The notes under the pieces: generated by a model
The model's input: the letters and a program-made list of their open reading frames with translations, nothing else
Told to the model about the DNA's origin: nothing
Database searches by the model: none
Translations under genes and position numbers: made by a program
Part shown: in pieces, positions 1 to 10,806 of the stretch
Position numbering within the stretch: the first letter of the stretch is position 1
Layout: every line of letters begins with the position of its first letter
Assembly: GCF_900497805.2 (NCBI RefSeq)
Contig: NW_020954570.1
Location: 9,518,586 to 9,582,585 of the forward strand
Reading direction: 5' to 3'
DNA length: 64,000 nucleotides
Origin: Vombatus ursinus
Taxonomy: Eukaryota > Chordata > Mammalia > Diprotodontia > Vombatidae

Positions 1-960
1 CTTTCTTGACTGCCTTCTCTTTTTGAAGAGGAAGAGGGGAAAAGAAAATGGATAAAAGGTTATTATATAAAGAAACATAAGTTTAGCAATCATAACACTG
101 AGTATGAATAGGATGAACTCACCCATAAAATGGGAAGGTAGCAGAATGTATCATAAAGCAAAATGCTGTAGCAAGATGCTATTTATAAGAATCACATTAA
201 AAAAGATTCAAAAAATGTTAAAATGGGGGACTGGAGCAGAACTTCTTATAATTGAGGCAAACGTTTTAAAAAACAGTGATTTAAAAAAAATTAAAAATGT
301 GCTTTAAGTATCTCTTTAATCAGGGAAAGTGCATTATGTTTAAAGGCATCATAGATAATGAAAATATAAATACTTTATATACATTAATTATATGCACAGA
401 TTGGCATAACATCTAACAGTTAATAAAACTATAGGCAAAAATAGAAATCAAAATTTTAATAGTTACTGAATGGCATCTTGTGAATTTTACTCATAGAAAA
501 TTTTAATAAAAAGAGAAATAAGAAAAAAGTTAAAAGACACGAAAATAATTTTAGAAAAGTAGATATCTCTGATAACCACTCAATGATAAAATAAAGGAAA
601 TACATATCTCTCAGTTGTGCATGTCACATTCACAGAAGTTGACAATATAGTAGGAAGTAAAAGTATCACAGACAAATGCAGAAATCAGAAATATTAAATG
701 TCATATTTTCTATAATAAAATAAAATATAATCAATAAATGGACTTTAAAGAAGGTATTCAAATTTAAATATACCCTTAAAGACTGACGGGTAAAAGAACA
801 AATTATAGAAATAACACATAATTATATTTTTTAAAAAAGACAATATACTAAAATTTTGAGAATGCAGCCATTCTCAAAACTTTTAAAACATTTTTATCAA
901 TGGAGAGGAAAAAAAAAACACAACCCAATAAACTGGGCATGCAACTAAAAAATTAGAAAA
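1..960 (+). mobile_element. L1 fragment, ORF2 endonuclease region
   Basis: Plus-strand L1 ORF2 sequence. The 'GAATAGGATGAACTCACCCATAAAA' region (about 108-131) is the marsupial L1 endonuclease start, translating as MNRMNSPIK. Further ORF2 similarity continues to 'GGGCATGCAACTAAAAAATTAG' near 955. It is interrupted by many stops and small deletions, so it is an old dead copy. It may begin left of the window. Confidence 0.75.
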
Positions 961-2880
961 GCAGCTGGATGGCATAGAGGAAAAGAAAAGAAAAAAGGCT
1001 CAAAAGCTGGGCACATTTATCAGAGGTCTTGTGTCTTTATGGCTTTTCTCCCTTACAGCATGGTTTTCTCACTGGAGACTATGAAGTAGTCACCATGCTC
1101 CTTCAGATGCAAATGCTTAGAAAATCCGGGCTGGTACTGGTTCAGTCCATTTTGAAGACACCAGTGATTCTCACTATGCAATCAGTGATAGAAAGGTTCT
1201 CTCAGTTATGTGATAAAGAAGGTCTGTGCATGTTCTAGTCCTCATGATTGGAGAGTCTGGAAGCATGACTGGAAGCAGTTACCACCTCTCCACATGGAGA
1301 AATATCATCTCTCCATATACATGTATGTTTTCTTTTTGAGATATGTTTCTTATGAGCAACAGATTATGAGGTTTCCTTTTGTTACCTATTCTACCCATAG
1401 ATATGTAAAATTATACAGTTAAATTTATTTTTTCACATGGGTCTCTTATTGCTTTTAAAAATAAATTTATATATATATATATTTATATGTATATATGTAT
1501 GTGTGTGCATATAACTCACTTTCTACTTTTAAGTCAGTACTTTGTCTCTACCACTAGTTTTACATAAACTATTTTGGTACTACCCCGTTTTCCACTAGCT
1601 CTCTTTTTCACCCTCATTCTCACTTCAATTTGTCAACTTTCCCCTAGTTTGAGGATTTTATTAAAATTATTTTCTCTCTCTCTCTTCTCATTTGTTTTCT
1701 TTTCTTTTCCTCTTTTCACTTGTTTAAAATCCACCCCCTATTTCACTCTTTTCCTTCATGTGTATGTGCATGCATGCATGCGTGTGTGTGTGTGTGTGTG
1801 TGTGTGTTTTGAGGCAGGGAGGATTTCTTTATGTTTTTCTAATAAGAATTTCTTTAGTCTCATAATTCTCTTATCTTATATACTGGAATTTTATCCTCAG
1901 ATTTTGTGGTTCATATTCTTATATTTTTCTTCTTTAAACTCTTCATATTACTGGGGGTTAATACTTCTGAAGCACTCTCTTTAGCTCTTTCTTGCCAATT
2001 TCTATATTATTGCCTTTATAGATACTGGTATACTGTCATCTGTTACATTTCACTCTTAGAATTATCAGTTCATTAGGAAAGTAATATGGGTAGGAACTCT
2101 CACCATCATAGAAATTAAATCATATCTTAAATTTCACAAATCTATGCCCTGTCCTGCCTGCTATTATTCTCCTTCCCACTCCCATAGCTTCTCATCTCTG
2201 GACGGCACCATTTTGGGTACCAGCTACTCCTAGGAACTCACAGGTTATCTGTGGATAAAAAACACTTACTCAGATAAGTTGTTCTCCTAATGCAATTCCC
2301 TCCAGAAATAATTCAGAATTGTAAGAGTCAATCTCCCCTTATAGACACATACCTCTTACCTCATAGAACCTCTCTTCATTGGGACTACCTCCCTCCTATG
2401 AGGCTGAGTTCCTCTCTTTTCATTCTCCCTAGTTTCAATCCTTCCCTTTGGCCACCTCTTCCATTCTGCTAGAGCCATTTTTCTTGCTAAGAACATAGAT
2501 TAATTATTTCTTCACTGTGCACCAATGGACTTGATAATCGAATTACATCACAAATCCCACTCTATCCCATATGTCCCCTTTTCTCAGTTTTTAGGCTGTC
2601 ACTCTGTAATTCTTTCCTCAAAAATACATTGATTCACCTTAAGAAACTGTGGGAGTTTAGCCAATTAAGCTTCAGATCTACTCCCTCACTCACTTTCACT
2701 TCTTCCATTTTTTATCACCTTGTATGTTATTAATCCCTCTTTTCTTACCCCATAGATCAGTCTTCCTTTTATTTTTTTGGCTAAAGAACAGACTTCTAAA
2801 CATAGAGCAATTTATTTAATTATTCTTTCCTTGGTAAGTGTAATTATATTTATTGTGTTTCTCTTGCTTGGGGATATTTG
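961..2880. other. No gene seen; unassigned sequence with simple repeats
   Basis: Apart from AT-rich tracts (about 1465-1500) and a GC/TG dinucleotide tract (about 1763-1808), I see no recognisable gene or repeat. Pyrimidine-rich patches (1680-1745, 2120-2470) give short meaningless ORFs. Confidence 0.4.
1763..1808. repeat. (TGCA)n/(TG)n microsatellite
   Basis: TGCATGCATGCATGCG followed by about 15 TG units. A simple dinucleotide microsatellite, probably polymorphic. Confidence 0.95.
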
Positions 2881-3099
2881 AATGTTAACCATTTTGATAA
2901 AATCTGATTTTATTATTTTTTTGTAGGGATGCATCCAATGACTCTATTTTGTTGAATGTCTTTTTTTTAATGCTTTTGCTCAGGTTTGCAGGGTGTGCCA
3001 TTTTGGGTTGCATCTTGAGCTCTTTTTTTTTTTTTAATAGAACATTCCTTTCCTTTCTCTGGTTACTAGTGAATAAGGAATAAGCTTGTTTTATTTGTT

Positions 3100-3560
3100 T
3101 ATCATTTCTTTTATGTGAAGGCCTTTCTTTCTTCTAGCCTTTTAAAGAATTTGTTATTTGTCATTTTTTTCAATTTTCAATGATCATATGTCATGGAATT
3201 TGAAATGTAGGACCCTTTTTTAAAGTGACCTGCAGATTTTTTCAATGTTGGTTTGATTTCTATATGCAAAAATGCAGGAATGTTTTCTTGCATATTTTCC
3301 TTCAGTATAATCTTGAGATTTTTGATTTGTCATGTTCAGAAAGATCTATAATCCTTAAGTTATCTCTAACAATATTATCTTCAAGGTGAAGAACTTTGGT
3401 TTTCACTGAAATCATGCATTCTTTCAACGTTATTGTCTTTTGCTTGTCTGCTTCAAGATTTTCCTATGCTTTAGTTTTATTCCAAATCTATTATTCTCTC
3501 TTTCATTTATTTGGAGAAACTTGCTATCCTACATTCATTTTTTATCCTATAGGCCATAAA
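3100..3560 (-). mobile_element. Old L1 ORF1 remnant (antisense)
   Basis: On the minus strand the segment around 3270-3390 reads like the start of the L1 ORF1 RNA-binding domain: a 'DN..IIDLSEHDK' pattern followed by an 'ENMQEN' pattern. It is strongly decayed with several frame breaks, and the boundaries are uncertain. Confidence 0.4.
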
Positions 3561-3717
3561 TTTTGACCTTTGTATCTTCTTAACTTCTTATGCATTTCAT
3601 TTTTTTTGAAACATACTGGAATATCTTGTTCTATACTCTTGGGATTCTATGGGGTTCTGTGACTCATTTGGTATTTTCCTTTGTTTCCTAATTTTTATTA
3701 AGAGAACTTTGTAATCA

Positions 3718-3993
3718 GCCATGGTGATATACAATCCTGCTACTAGGGGAAGCTGAGGCTGGTGGATTAGTTGAGCTCAGTAGTTCTGGGCCACAACAGG
3801 GCTGATTAAGTGTCCACACTAAGTATGGTACTAATATGGCAAACTCCTAAGAATGAAAGGACACCAAGCTGCTTAAGAAGAGCTAATTTGACTCAAGTTG
3901 GGAACAGAATTAGTTAAAGCTTCTGTGACAGTCAGAAGTAGGATTAGACATGTGAACGGCCCCTACACTTCTGATTCGCAAAAGACTGAGAGA
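3718..3993 (+). pseudogene. RN7SL-like: 7SL RNA (SRP RNA) retropseudogene, nearly full length
   Basis: Matches signal recognition particle RNA in order. The Alu domain ('GCTGAGGCTGGTGGATTAG', then 'GAGCTCAGTAGTTCTGGGC') is followed by the S domain ('GTGTCCACACTAAGT', 'ATATGGCAAACTCCT', 'GGACACCAAGCTGC'), and the 3' part ends near 'GCAAAAGACTGAGAG'. Scattered substitutions across the roughly 275 nt show it is non-functional. Because the S domain is present, this is a copy of 7SL RNA itself, not an Alu- or B1-type SINE, which marsupials lack. An A-rich stretch follows, as expected for L1-mediated copying. Confidence 0.88.
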
Positions 3994-3999
3994 TTTAGT

Positions 4000-4945
4000 C
4001 ACTAAAAAGAGAGCTGAGACGTAAAAAGATAGAGAGAGGCGGATACAAAGAGAGACAGAGGCAAAGAGAAGTGAGATTTGTAATCCTTTTGAGAGTTTAA
4101 AACTCACCTGCTCTTACTTCTAGTTTTAGGAACCTCTCTTTTACCCCACAAGTCAGTCTTTCTTTTACTTATTCACATAATTAGATTCATATTGATTTTT
4201 CTTCCCCTTGAAATATTTCGTGTTTCAGTCTTTCCCCCTTATGCTTCCCTGTCACTAAACATTCTGATCCCTTTCCCCCTTTTATGTTGGGCATCTTCCA
4301 GGGGATAGAATATAAAGTTACCTCAGTCCCTTCCCACATTGGGGGATTGCTCTTTCAAAGATTTGTCTTTTACATAATATCTGGGGAGATAAGTTTGGCC
4401 CCAGATGGATTTTACTCCCCCTTCCATCAGGCTAGGTGCAGTCACTCATGTTGGCACCCTGATCCAGTTCCTCCTTTAGAACTTGTCCTTTCCTTCTCTG
4501 CCTAGGCTGAATCAGTATCTGCTGCATTTTTTTAAACTTGGTTGGGTGTGGGGAAGGAGAACTTGTCCCAGATGAAGTTTCTGCAGCTTTGAGGATTACT
4601 AACCTCATGGAACCCAGTAAGAAAGCAGCATGCCTTCCTTCATTTCATCACATGAATGGAAAGTTAATATTTTGTTGTTTGTTGTCAGCAAGAGATGGAC
4701 ATGTGGTGAGTTATGTTGGTGGGTTCTATAGCAGAAATTCCAATTTGGTCGACAAGTAAAATGTTGTCTTCTGGATGGAGAGATGGGACATAGTAATGGA
4801 GAGGGGAGTATTGACTAAATACTATAAATATAAGTGATTAATATCCTCAGATGTTAATTCTTTCTCTTTTTTTGGTCAAGTGAATTCAACTATGATTATT
4901 TTATATCCAGCATGTAATTCCTTCTCTCTCTCTCTATCTGTCTCT
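4000..4945. other. No gene seen; unassigned
   Basis: Mixed sequence with a slightly GC-richer block (4260-4760). It contains short ORFs without recognisable protein similarity. A CT-rich simple tract (about 4918-4948) precedes the SINE. Confidence 0.4.
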
Positions 4946-4947
4946 CT

Positions 4948-5088
4948 AGGCAACTGGGGTTAAGTGACTCACCCAAGGTCACACAGCTAGTAAGTGTCAA
5001 GTGTTTGGTCTGAGGCCAGATTTGAACTCAGGTCCTCCTGACTTCAGGGCTGGTGCTCTATTCACTGTGCTGCCAGCTGCCCCCCCCC
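4948..5088 (-). mobile_element. tRNA-derived CORE-SINE (marsupial GCAGCTAGGTGG family)
   Basis: Minus-strand copy. The reverse complement runs from GGGGGGCAGCTGGCAGCAC through the conserved AGTTCAAATCTGGCCTCAG and CTAGCTGTGTGACC core to CACTTAACCCC. The CT-rich microsatellite at its left edge sits where the SINE tail would be, so it may have grown from the tail. Confidence 0.93.
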
Positions 5089-6200
5089 TTTTTTAAAGTT
5101 AATGGCATATGGGAAAAATGTACAGTCTGCCATTCTATTGGTCACATGAGCTACTACTATAAGGTGACTATAGTATTTTTATACTTGTTTCAAATATATC
5201 TTTGGATTTGTAAATCATCAATATTTTCAGATAAGCCAAAATTTAATATTTTAATGGATTTATTAAATAAAGTCATGCTCATTTAATTTACCTAACATGT
5301 GCCTTTTGACTATTTTCTCATGCTTATACTCTACTTGCCTATATCTCACTTAGTCACTATGGGAAATTCTTTAATGGAAATACTCCTCAAACTCATTAAT
5401 GCTGGCATCAAGGTTTTCCAGGAAGAAGTCTAATTGTGAATCTTAAACATAGATTTTAAGTGATATGTTATATTCTATAACTTTATAAGTTTTGAGAAGA
5501 TAATGGATAACTTTTTGGGTAATTTTATGCCTTATAATTACCCATAGATCTGAATTTTGAAATTTAAAATATTTTACAAAATAACTTTCTTGAAAATGCT
5601 TGTCATTCATCATTTCATTCATTTGGAAACTCATAATGGTCTTTTCCATGATTTTAACCTTATTTGATTTTAGACAATTTTTTTTCAGATACAGAGAACC
5701 TGTATCATTTTTGATTTATCACTTTAATTTTTTTTTCCTTCAGTTAAATTTAGTATATAATGAAACCATGAAAACTTTTTCAAGGATAACTCATGGTTAG
5801 CTGACAAAATTTTTCTTTCCTGGAATTAGTTCTTTCCTTTGAGGACAATTTTGTTCTGTGCCTCTTTAGTTTGCTTCAGTTTTTAATGAGTAGGGGATTT
5901 TTTATGTATCTCTACTACCCCATTCACAATTAAACATTCACAATTCAACAAAAAATGTTTTGTATTCCCAGATTGTAATCTTATGTAAAAGAGCAACCCC
6001 TTACAGATTTGCTAAGAATACTTTCATATTTAATGCTTCTAAGAGAAATTTCATGTTTTAAATACATTTTGGTGCCCTGTTAGAGGACATAATGTCACTT
6101 TAGAAGCTAAAAATTCAGTATAATTTTTGGATGTTAAGATCATGAAAAAGGCCTTTAGGCCTGAGTTTTTATACAAATATTTGAGTATATATAGTTTCCT
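5089..6200. other. No gene or clear repeat seen
   Basis: AT-rich, intron-like sequence. Open frames here are short and of low complexity (F, L, S, I rich). No RNA gene or repeat consensus recognised. Confidence 0.4.
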
Positions 6201-6373
6201 TTAAATAAATAACCACCTATTGGGAATCTTATCTATGTACATTCCTATTGGGATCACAAAAAGTGTGGGACCTCCTTCCTTGTCACTCTGAACTTCATTA
6301 TTAATATCTGAAACATCATTTTCACCTTCACTTAAATTCCAAGTTTCTGGTGGTTTTGGAACATTGTTCTTAA
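6201..6373 (-). CDS. Possible coding exon, unassigned (candidate downstream or terminal exon)
   Basis: An open minus-strand segment reads NVPKPPETWNLSEGENDV, continues with acidic and charged residues, then a 'GGPTLFVIPIGMYIDKIP' stretch, and closes with TAA. A plausible acceptor (TTTTATACATTTAAG) sits just before it, and an ATTAAA lies about 160 nt past the stop. It lies downstream of the TMEM232-like exons on the same strand, so it could be a late exon of that gene. I could not match it to a remembered protein. The short length and weak acceptor keep confidence low. Confidence 0.33.
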
Positions 6374-6539
6374 ATGTATAAAACATACATGACAGCTGTT
6401 AGTAGATCTGGATATTGTATATTATTATATTATTGTACCTTGAGGTAATTCCTAATTTATGTATAAAGCAAAATGGGAAAAAGTCGAATGATTTTTTTGT
6501 TTAAAGTTGAACATTCTTTTTCTTCTCTTAAAATCACAG

Positions 6540-6606
6540 GAACTCCAAATAGCATGGGTGTATCCAGTCAATGTGTCTACCACAAATGATGAAGAACAAA
6601 TGAGAG
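6540..6606 (+). other. Possible plus-strand exon (splice-site bounded), unassigned
   Basis: A pyrimidine-rich stretch (CTTTTTCTTCTCTTAAAATCACAG) precedes a 67-nt segment that ends at AGAG|GTATAT. One frame is open and reads ELQIAWVYPVNVSTTNDEEQMR. Chance acceptor/donor pairs at this spacing are common in AT-rich intron sequence, and the strand is opposite to the other exons, so this could be noise or a non-coding antisense transcript. Confidence 0.15.
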
Positions 6607-7170
6607 GTATATCCCTTATCTTATTTATCTATTTTACACCCAAAAAAGAATGCATAGGATTTCTAACAAGAGGAAAAAAATTGGTCCCTGTGACTTAGTT
6701 AACTGCATACACAAAAACTATTCAGGTTATTGATACATTTTAGACACAAACTAAGAATTTAAGAAATGTGCACCCACATTTATTAAAGTATTAAGACCCT
6801 TGGGAAAATAGTATTATACAAAATAAAGATGTTTACCAAATAATCCCAAGCATGCAACTGACAGAATGTTCCGCCATATATTTAGACTAAATGATGACAC
6901 ATACACATGCTTTGGCCTACCATGACAGATAAGCGGGAATTTCACAGTGTGCACAGAACTGAGAGTTAATAACTTTTCATTACCTCCTTCACCATTTTAG
7001 AAGCTGTTCCCACAATGAAATTACATAATTTACATCAAAATTTGTGTCATTCAGTAACAATGAGTGATAAGTTCTATTTGCATTTTAAAATTCAGCATCA
7101 AAAAACATATAAAAAACCAAGACATTTCCAGGAAACACTTTGTTGAATAGCACATATTATAGTCAAAAAT

Positions 7171-7320
7171 ACAGCATGGTATACATGGAGCACTGGACTT
7201 GACACCAGGGAACTTGGGTTCATATCCTGGTTCAACTATTCACTTTATCTCCATGACCTTCAGCAAATTAACTTTTCTGGGCTGCAGTTTTTTCATTTGT
7301 AAAAAGAATGGGTTGGTTCC
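7171..7320 (+). mobile_element. MIR/MON1-like CORE-SINE
   Basis: Ordered motifs of the MIR-type SINE: GAGCACTGGACTTG, then GGGTTCATATCCTGG (the tRNA B-box-like segment), then TTTTTTCATTTGTAAAAA. The divergence is high, so it is an old copy. It lies directly upstream of a younger SINE. Confidence 0.75.
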
Positions 7321-7360
7321 ATCTAAATATAAATCCTATTTCAAAAGAAATTATTTTCTT

Positions 7361-7504
7361 GGAGCAGCTAGGTGGTTCAGTGGATAAAGCACCAGCCCTG
7401 GAGTCAGGAGGATCTCAGTTCAAATCCATCCTCAGACACATAATACTTACTAGCTGTGTGACTCTGGGCAAGTCACTTAACCCTAATTGCCTCACAAAAA
7501 AAAA
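7361..7504 (+). mobile_element. tRNA-derived CORE-SINE
   Basis: Nearly intact: GGAGCAGCTAGGTGGTTCAG at the start, AGTTCAAATCC, CTAGCTGTGTGACTCTGGGC, CACTTAACCC, then an A tail. The sequence is close to the family consensus, so it is fairly young. Confidence 0.95.
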
Positions 7505-7742
7505 GTTTTTTTTTCTTTTTCTCTCAAAAGAAAATTAAAAGTTATTATCTATGGCTAATTTTGGACCATATAGTTTTCCGTTGTATTCACATATTCCCTT
7601 ATGGTGTCTGATTTTTCACACAAACTAAATAAATTCCATCCATAAAAAAGTAAGAAAATAAATGATCACATTAGAATTCTCCCTATATAGGATTAATTTG
7701 CCAAGAAATCCTCATAAAAATTCAATTGTCATATTTCATCCT

Positions 7743-7758
7743 GAAAAATAATGTACTA
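7743..7758. repeat. Left target-site duplication of HAL1
   Basis: GAAAAATAATGTACTA. It is repeated with one mismatch at 12105-12120, the other side of the HAL1 insertion. Confidence 0.75.
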
Positions 7759-8166
7759 GAGTATACTCTCAGGGAGCAGAGCCAAGATGGCGGAATAAAA
7801 GCAGGGACTTACTTGCTTGAGCTCTCCCCCAAACCCCTCCAAAAACATGGAAAAATACTCTAAACAAATTCTAGAGCACCAGAACCACAAAATGACAGAG
7901 TGAAACAAATTTCCAGCCCAAGACAACCTGGAAGTGGACAGGAAAGGTCTGTGGCACCAGTCTGAGAGTGGAGTGAAATCTAGTGTAAAACTCACCAGTA
8001 CAGACTAGCCCTGGAAAACCTGGAGCAGGCCTCAGGGGACTGAATCACAGGCAGCTGTGGTGGTTTCCAGACTTCTCAACCTACAAACAGCAAAAAAATT
8101 TAGAAGGTTAGTAGGAAATGTCTGTCGGACTTGGGTGAGAGAGGAGCATGGTCCGGCCTCCTCCGC

Positions 8167-8235
8167 AGGGCAGCGGCTGTGGTAGCAGCTAGGGCAGCGG
8201 CTGTGGTAGCAGCTGTGGCAGTGGCTGCTGCCAGA
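8167..8235. repeat. GC-rich short tandem repeat in HAL1 5' UTR
   Basis: Three imperfect copies of a roughly 24-nt unit of the type GCAGCGGCTGTGGTAGCAGCT. This is the GC peak of the region. Confidence 0.75.
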
Positions 8236-8988
8236 GCTCTCGGCCCACAGACAGTGGGGGGATTGAGAGGCTGATCAGAGAGGGATTGTAGGGATGACTT
8301 TGCTGGTGCTAAGGCAGGATTCTCTTGCTTTGTCCATGCTTGGATCTGGGTCACAGTCCTGGGTGGCGGTCCTGGGGTGATGGAGGAGTGCTGGCGTGGT
8401 GGAGCTTCTGGCAGCAGTGGAGAGGGAATCCTCCTCACATTTTCAAGGCAGAAAAGAGTGCTTGTGGTCCTTCATAGACCAGAGCACTGGCCAGAAGAGG
8501 AGTAAACACCTCTCCTTTGATGATACTACCTTGGAAAAACTGAAAATTTACAGGTCCCTATAAGTATCTCTGAAAACAGCTGCACAAAACCCCTGAAGCT
8601 TGGGACGATACCTTCTCCACACTTGAAGCAGAGCCCTACCTTAACAAAGAGTTTAAAAGTGAAGTAATTGGCTGGTAACATGAACAAACAGAGGGAAAAA
8701 CCTTAGACTATAGAATCTCACTTTGGTGACAAAGAACAAAACATACAACCAGAAGAAGACAACAATGTCAAAGGTCCTACATCCAAAGTCCCCAAGAAAA
8801 ATACGAATTGGTCTCAGGCAATAGAAAAGCTCAAAAAAGATTGTGAGAAACAAGTAAGAGAAATAGAGGAAAAATTGGGAAATGAGAGTGATGCAAGAAA
8901 ATAATGAAAAATGAGTTAACAGCTTGCTAAAGGAGACCCCCCAAAAATGCTGAAGAAAATAACACCTTAAAAAAATAAAGTAACCCAA

Positions 8989-9680
8989 ATGGCAAAATAT
9001 GTTCAAAAAGTCAATGAGGAGAAGAATTCCTTAAAAAGCACAATTGACCAAATGGAAAAGGAGGTCCAAAAGTTCTTTGAAGAAAATAATTCCTTAAAAA
9101 TTAGAATGGAGAAAATGGAAGTTAATGACTCTATGAGAAATCAAGAAATTATAAGACAAAACCAAAAGAATGAAAAAAAAGAAGACAATGTGAAATATCT
9201 CACTGGAAAAACAACTGACCTGGAAAACAGATCCAGGAGAGATAATGTAAAAATCACTGACTATTTGAAAGCCATGATCAAAAAAAGAGCCTAGACATTG
9301 TCTTTTACAAAATTATCAAGGAAAACTACCCTGATATTCTAGAAGCAGAGGATAAAATAGAAATTAGAAGAATCCACCAATCACCTCCTGAAAGAGCCCC
9401 CAAAACAAAAACTCCTAGGAGTATTATAGCCAAATTCCAGAATTCCCAGGTCAAGGAGAAAATATCGCGAGCAGTCAAAATGAAACAATTTGAGTATTGT
9501 GGAAACAAAATCAGGATAACACAAGATTTAGCAGCTTCTACATTAATGGATCAGAAGGCTTGGTATATGATATTCCAGAAGTCAAAGGAGCTAGGATTAA
9601 AACCAAGAATCACCTACCCAGCAAAACTGAGTATAATCCTTCAGGGGAAAAAATGGATATTCAATGAGATAGAGGACTTT
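8989..9680 (+). pseudogene. HAL1 ORF1 protein remnant (L1 ORF1p-like), 5' part
   Basis: Encodes an L1 ORF1p-like nucleic-acid-binding protein. A coiled-coil heptad region (MAKYVQKVNEEKNSLK onward) leads into the RRM-like signature DLENRSRRDNVKI. After a break near 9290 the C-terminal domain follows: KENYPDILEAEDKIEI, SPPERAPKTKTPRSIIAKF, CGNKIRITQDLAAST and LKPRITYPAKLS. The reading frame shifts between the two parts. The final residues (FQAFWMKRPELNRKF) lie beyond the insertion, at about 10930-10980. Confidence 0.85.
9665..9679. repeat. Target-site duplication of nested element (left)
   Basis: TGAGATAGAGGACTT, repeated with one change at 10922-10936. The duplicated target is HAL1 ORF1 coding sequence. 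Confidence 0.8.
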
Positions 9681-10287
9681 TTTTTTTACCTCCAAATTTG
9701 CTTCATTTCCTTTTTTTCCAAACACAATATTACAAATATTGTTTGTGTGTTTATACAAGGCCGTGCTCCGCATCAGAAATGAACTTCCTCTTTATCACTG
9801 CCTCTTAGAATCTGCAGTTTCCTTCAGATCTCCTTTTTTCTTTTTTTGTGTGAAAAACCAAGTATATTTCCTTTCATCCTATCCCACTCCCCATTTATTC
9901 TATTCTCTCTTTTGACCCTGTCCCTCCTTAGAAGTGTTTGCTTCTGATTACCCCTTCCCCCAATCTGCCCTTCCCTTTATCATCCTCCTGCTCTCTTATC
10001 CCCTTCCCCCCCCCATTTTCCTATAGGGTAAGATAGATTTCCATACCTAATTGAGTATGCATATTATTCTCTCCTTAAGCCAAATCCAGTGAGAATAAGA
10101 TTCACTCATTCTCTCTCACCTTCCCCTGTTTCCCCTCCACTGTGAAAGCCTTTTCTTGTCTGTTTTATGTGAGATAATTTGTCCCATTCTACCTCTCCCT
10201 TTCTCCTTCTCCCAGTATAATCTTCTCTCACCCTTTAATTTTATTCTCCAGATATCACCCCTTCATCTTCAACTCACCCTGTGCCCC

Positions 10288-10295
10288 CTATCTAC

Positions 10296-10338
<43 letters not shown>

Positions 10339-10350
10339 CATACATACATA
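10288..10350. repeat. (TATC)n / (TACA)n microsatellite
   Basis: About ten tandem TATC units (10288-10336) followed by several ATAC units. The same position in the other HAL1 copies is also a TA/TATC-rich tract, so it is a family hot spot. Confidence 0.95.
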
Positions 10351-10487
10351 CATATAATTTTCTTCCCTCTAACTACTTTAATACCAACAAAGGAGTTGCA
10401 AATATCATCTTTCCAAGCAGAATGTAAACAGTTCAACCTTAATAAGTCTCTTATGATTTCTCTTTCCTGTTTACCTCTTCATGTTCT

Positions 10488-10806
10488 AAGGCCCCTCCCA
10501 GCTCTGACATTCAAAGTTCTAAGGGCCCTCACAGCTCTGATGTTCCAGGTCCTAAGGGCCCTCACAGCTCTGATGTTCCAGGTTCTAAGGGCCCTCACAG
10601 CTCTGAAATTCCAGGTTCTAAGGGGCCCCTCCAGCTCTGACATCCTGGGTTCTAAGGCCCCTCCCAGCTCTGACATTCTGGGTTCTAAGGCCCCTTCCAG
10701 CTCTGACATTCAAAGTTCTAAGGGCCCTCACAGCTCTGATATTCCAGGTCCTAAGGGCCCTCACAGTTCTGACATTCCAGGTTCTAAGACCCCTCCCAGC
10801 TGTGAT
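10488..10806. repeat. 33-bp minisatellite, about 9.7 units
   Basis: Units start at 10488, 10521, 10554, 10587, 10620, 10654, 10687, 10720, 10753 and 10786: period 33, one of 34. A typical unit is AAGGGCCCTCACAGCTCTGA plus TGTTCCAGGTTCT. Units 1-3 and 7-9 match best, suggesting a six-unit higher-order repeat. Since 33 is a multiple of three, both strands stay largely open (the plus frame repeats 'VLRALTALMFQ'), but nothing indicates translation. Confidence 0.95.

Noticed and set aside
1029-1238. Acceptor-like CTCCCTTACAG followed by an open frame
   Set aside because: No matching donor or protein similarity. The composition is not distinct from its surroundings.
1574-1984. 136-codon ORF with a hydrophobic, phenylalanine-rich product
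   Set aside because: T-rich low-complexity DNA plus a TG microsatellite gives an artificial 'membrane protein'. No start context, splice or family support.
8100-8438. 112-codon minus-strand ORF rich in alanine, threonine and proline
   Set aside because: It is the antisense of the GC-rich HAL1 5' UTR with short tandem repeats.
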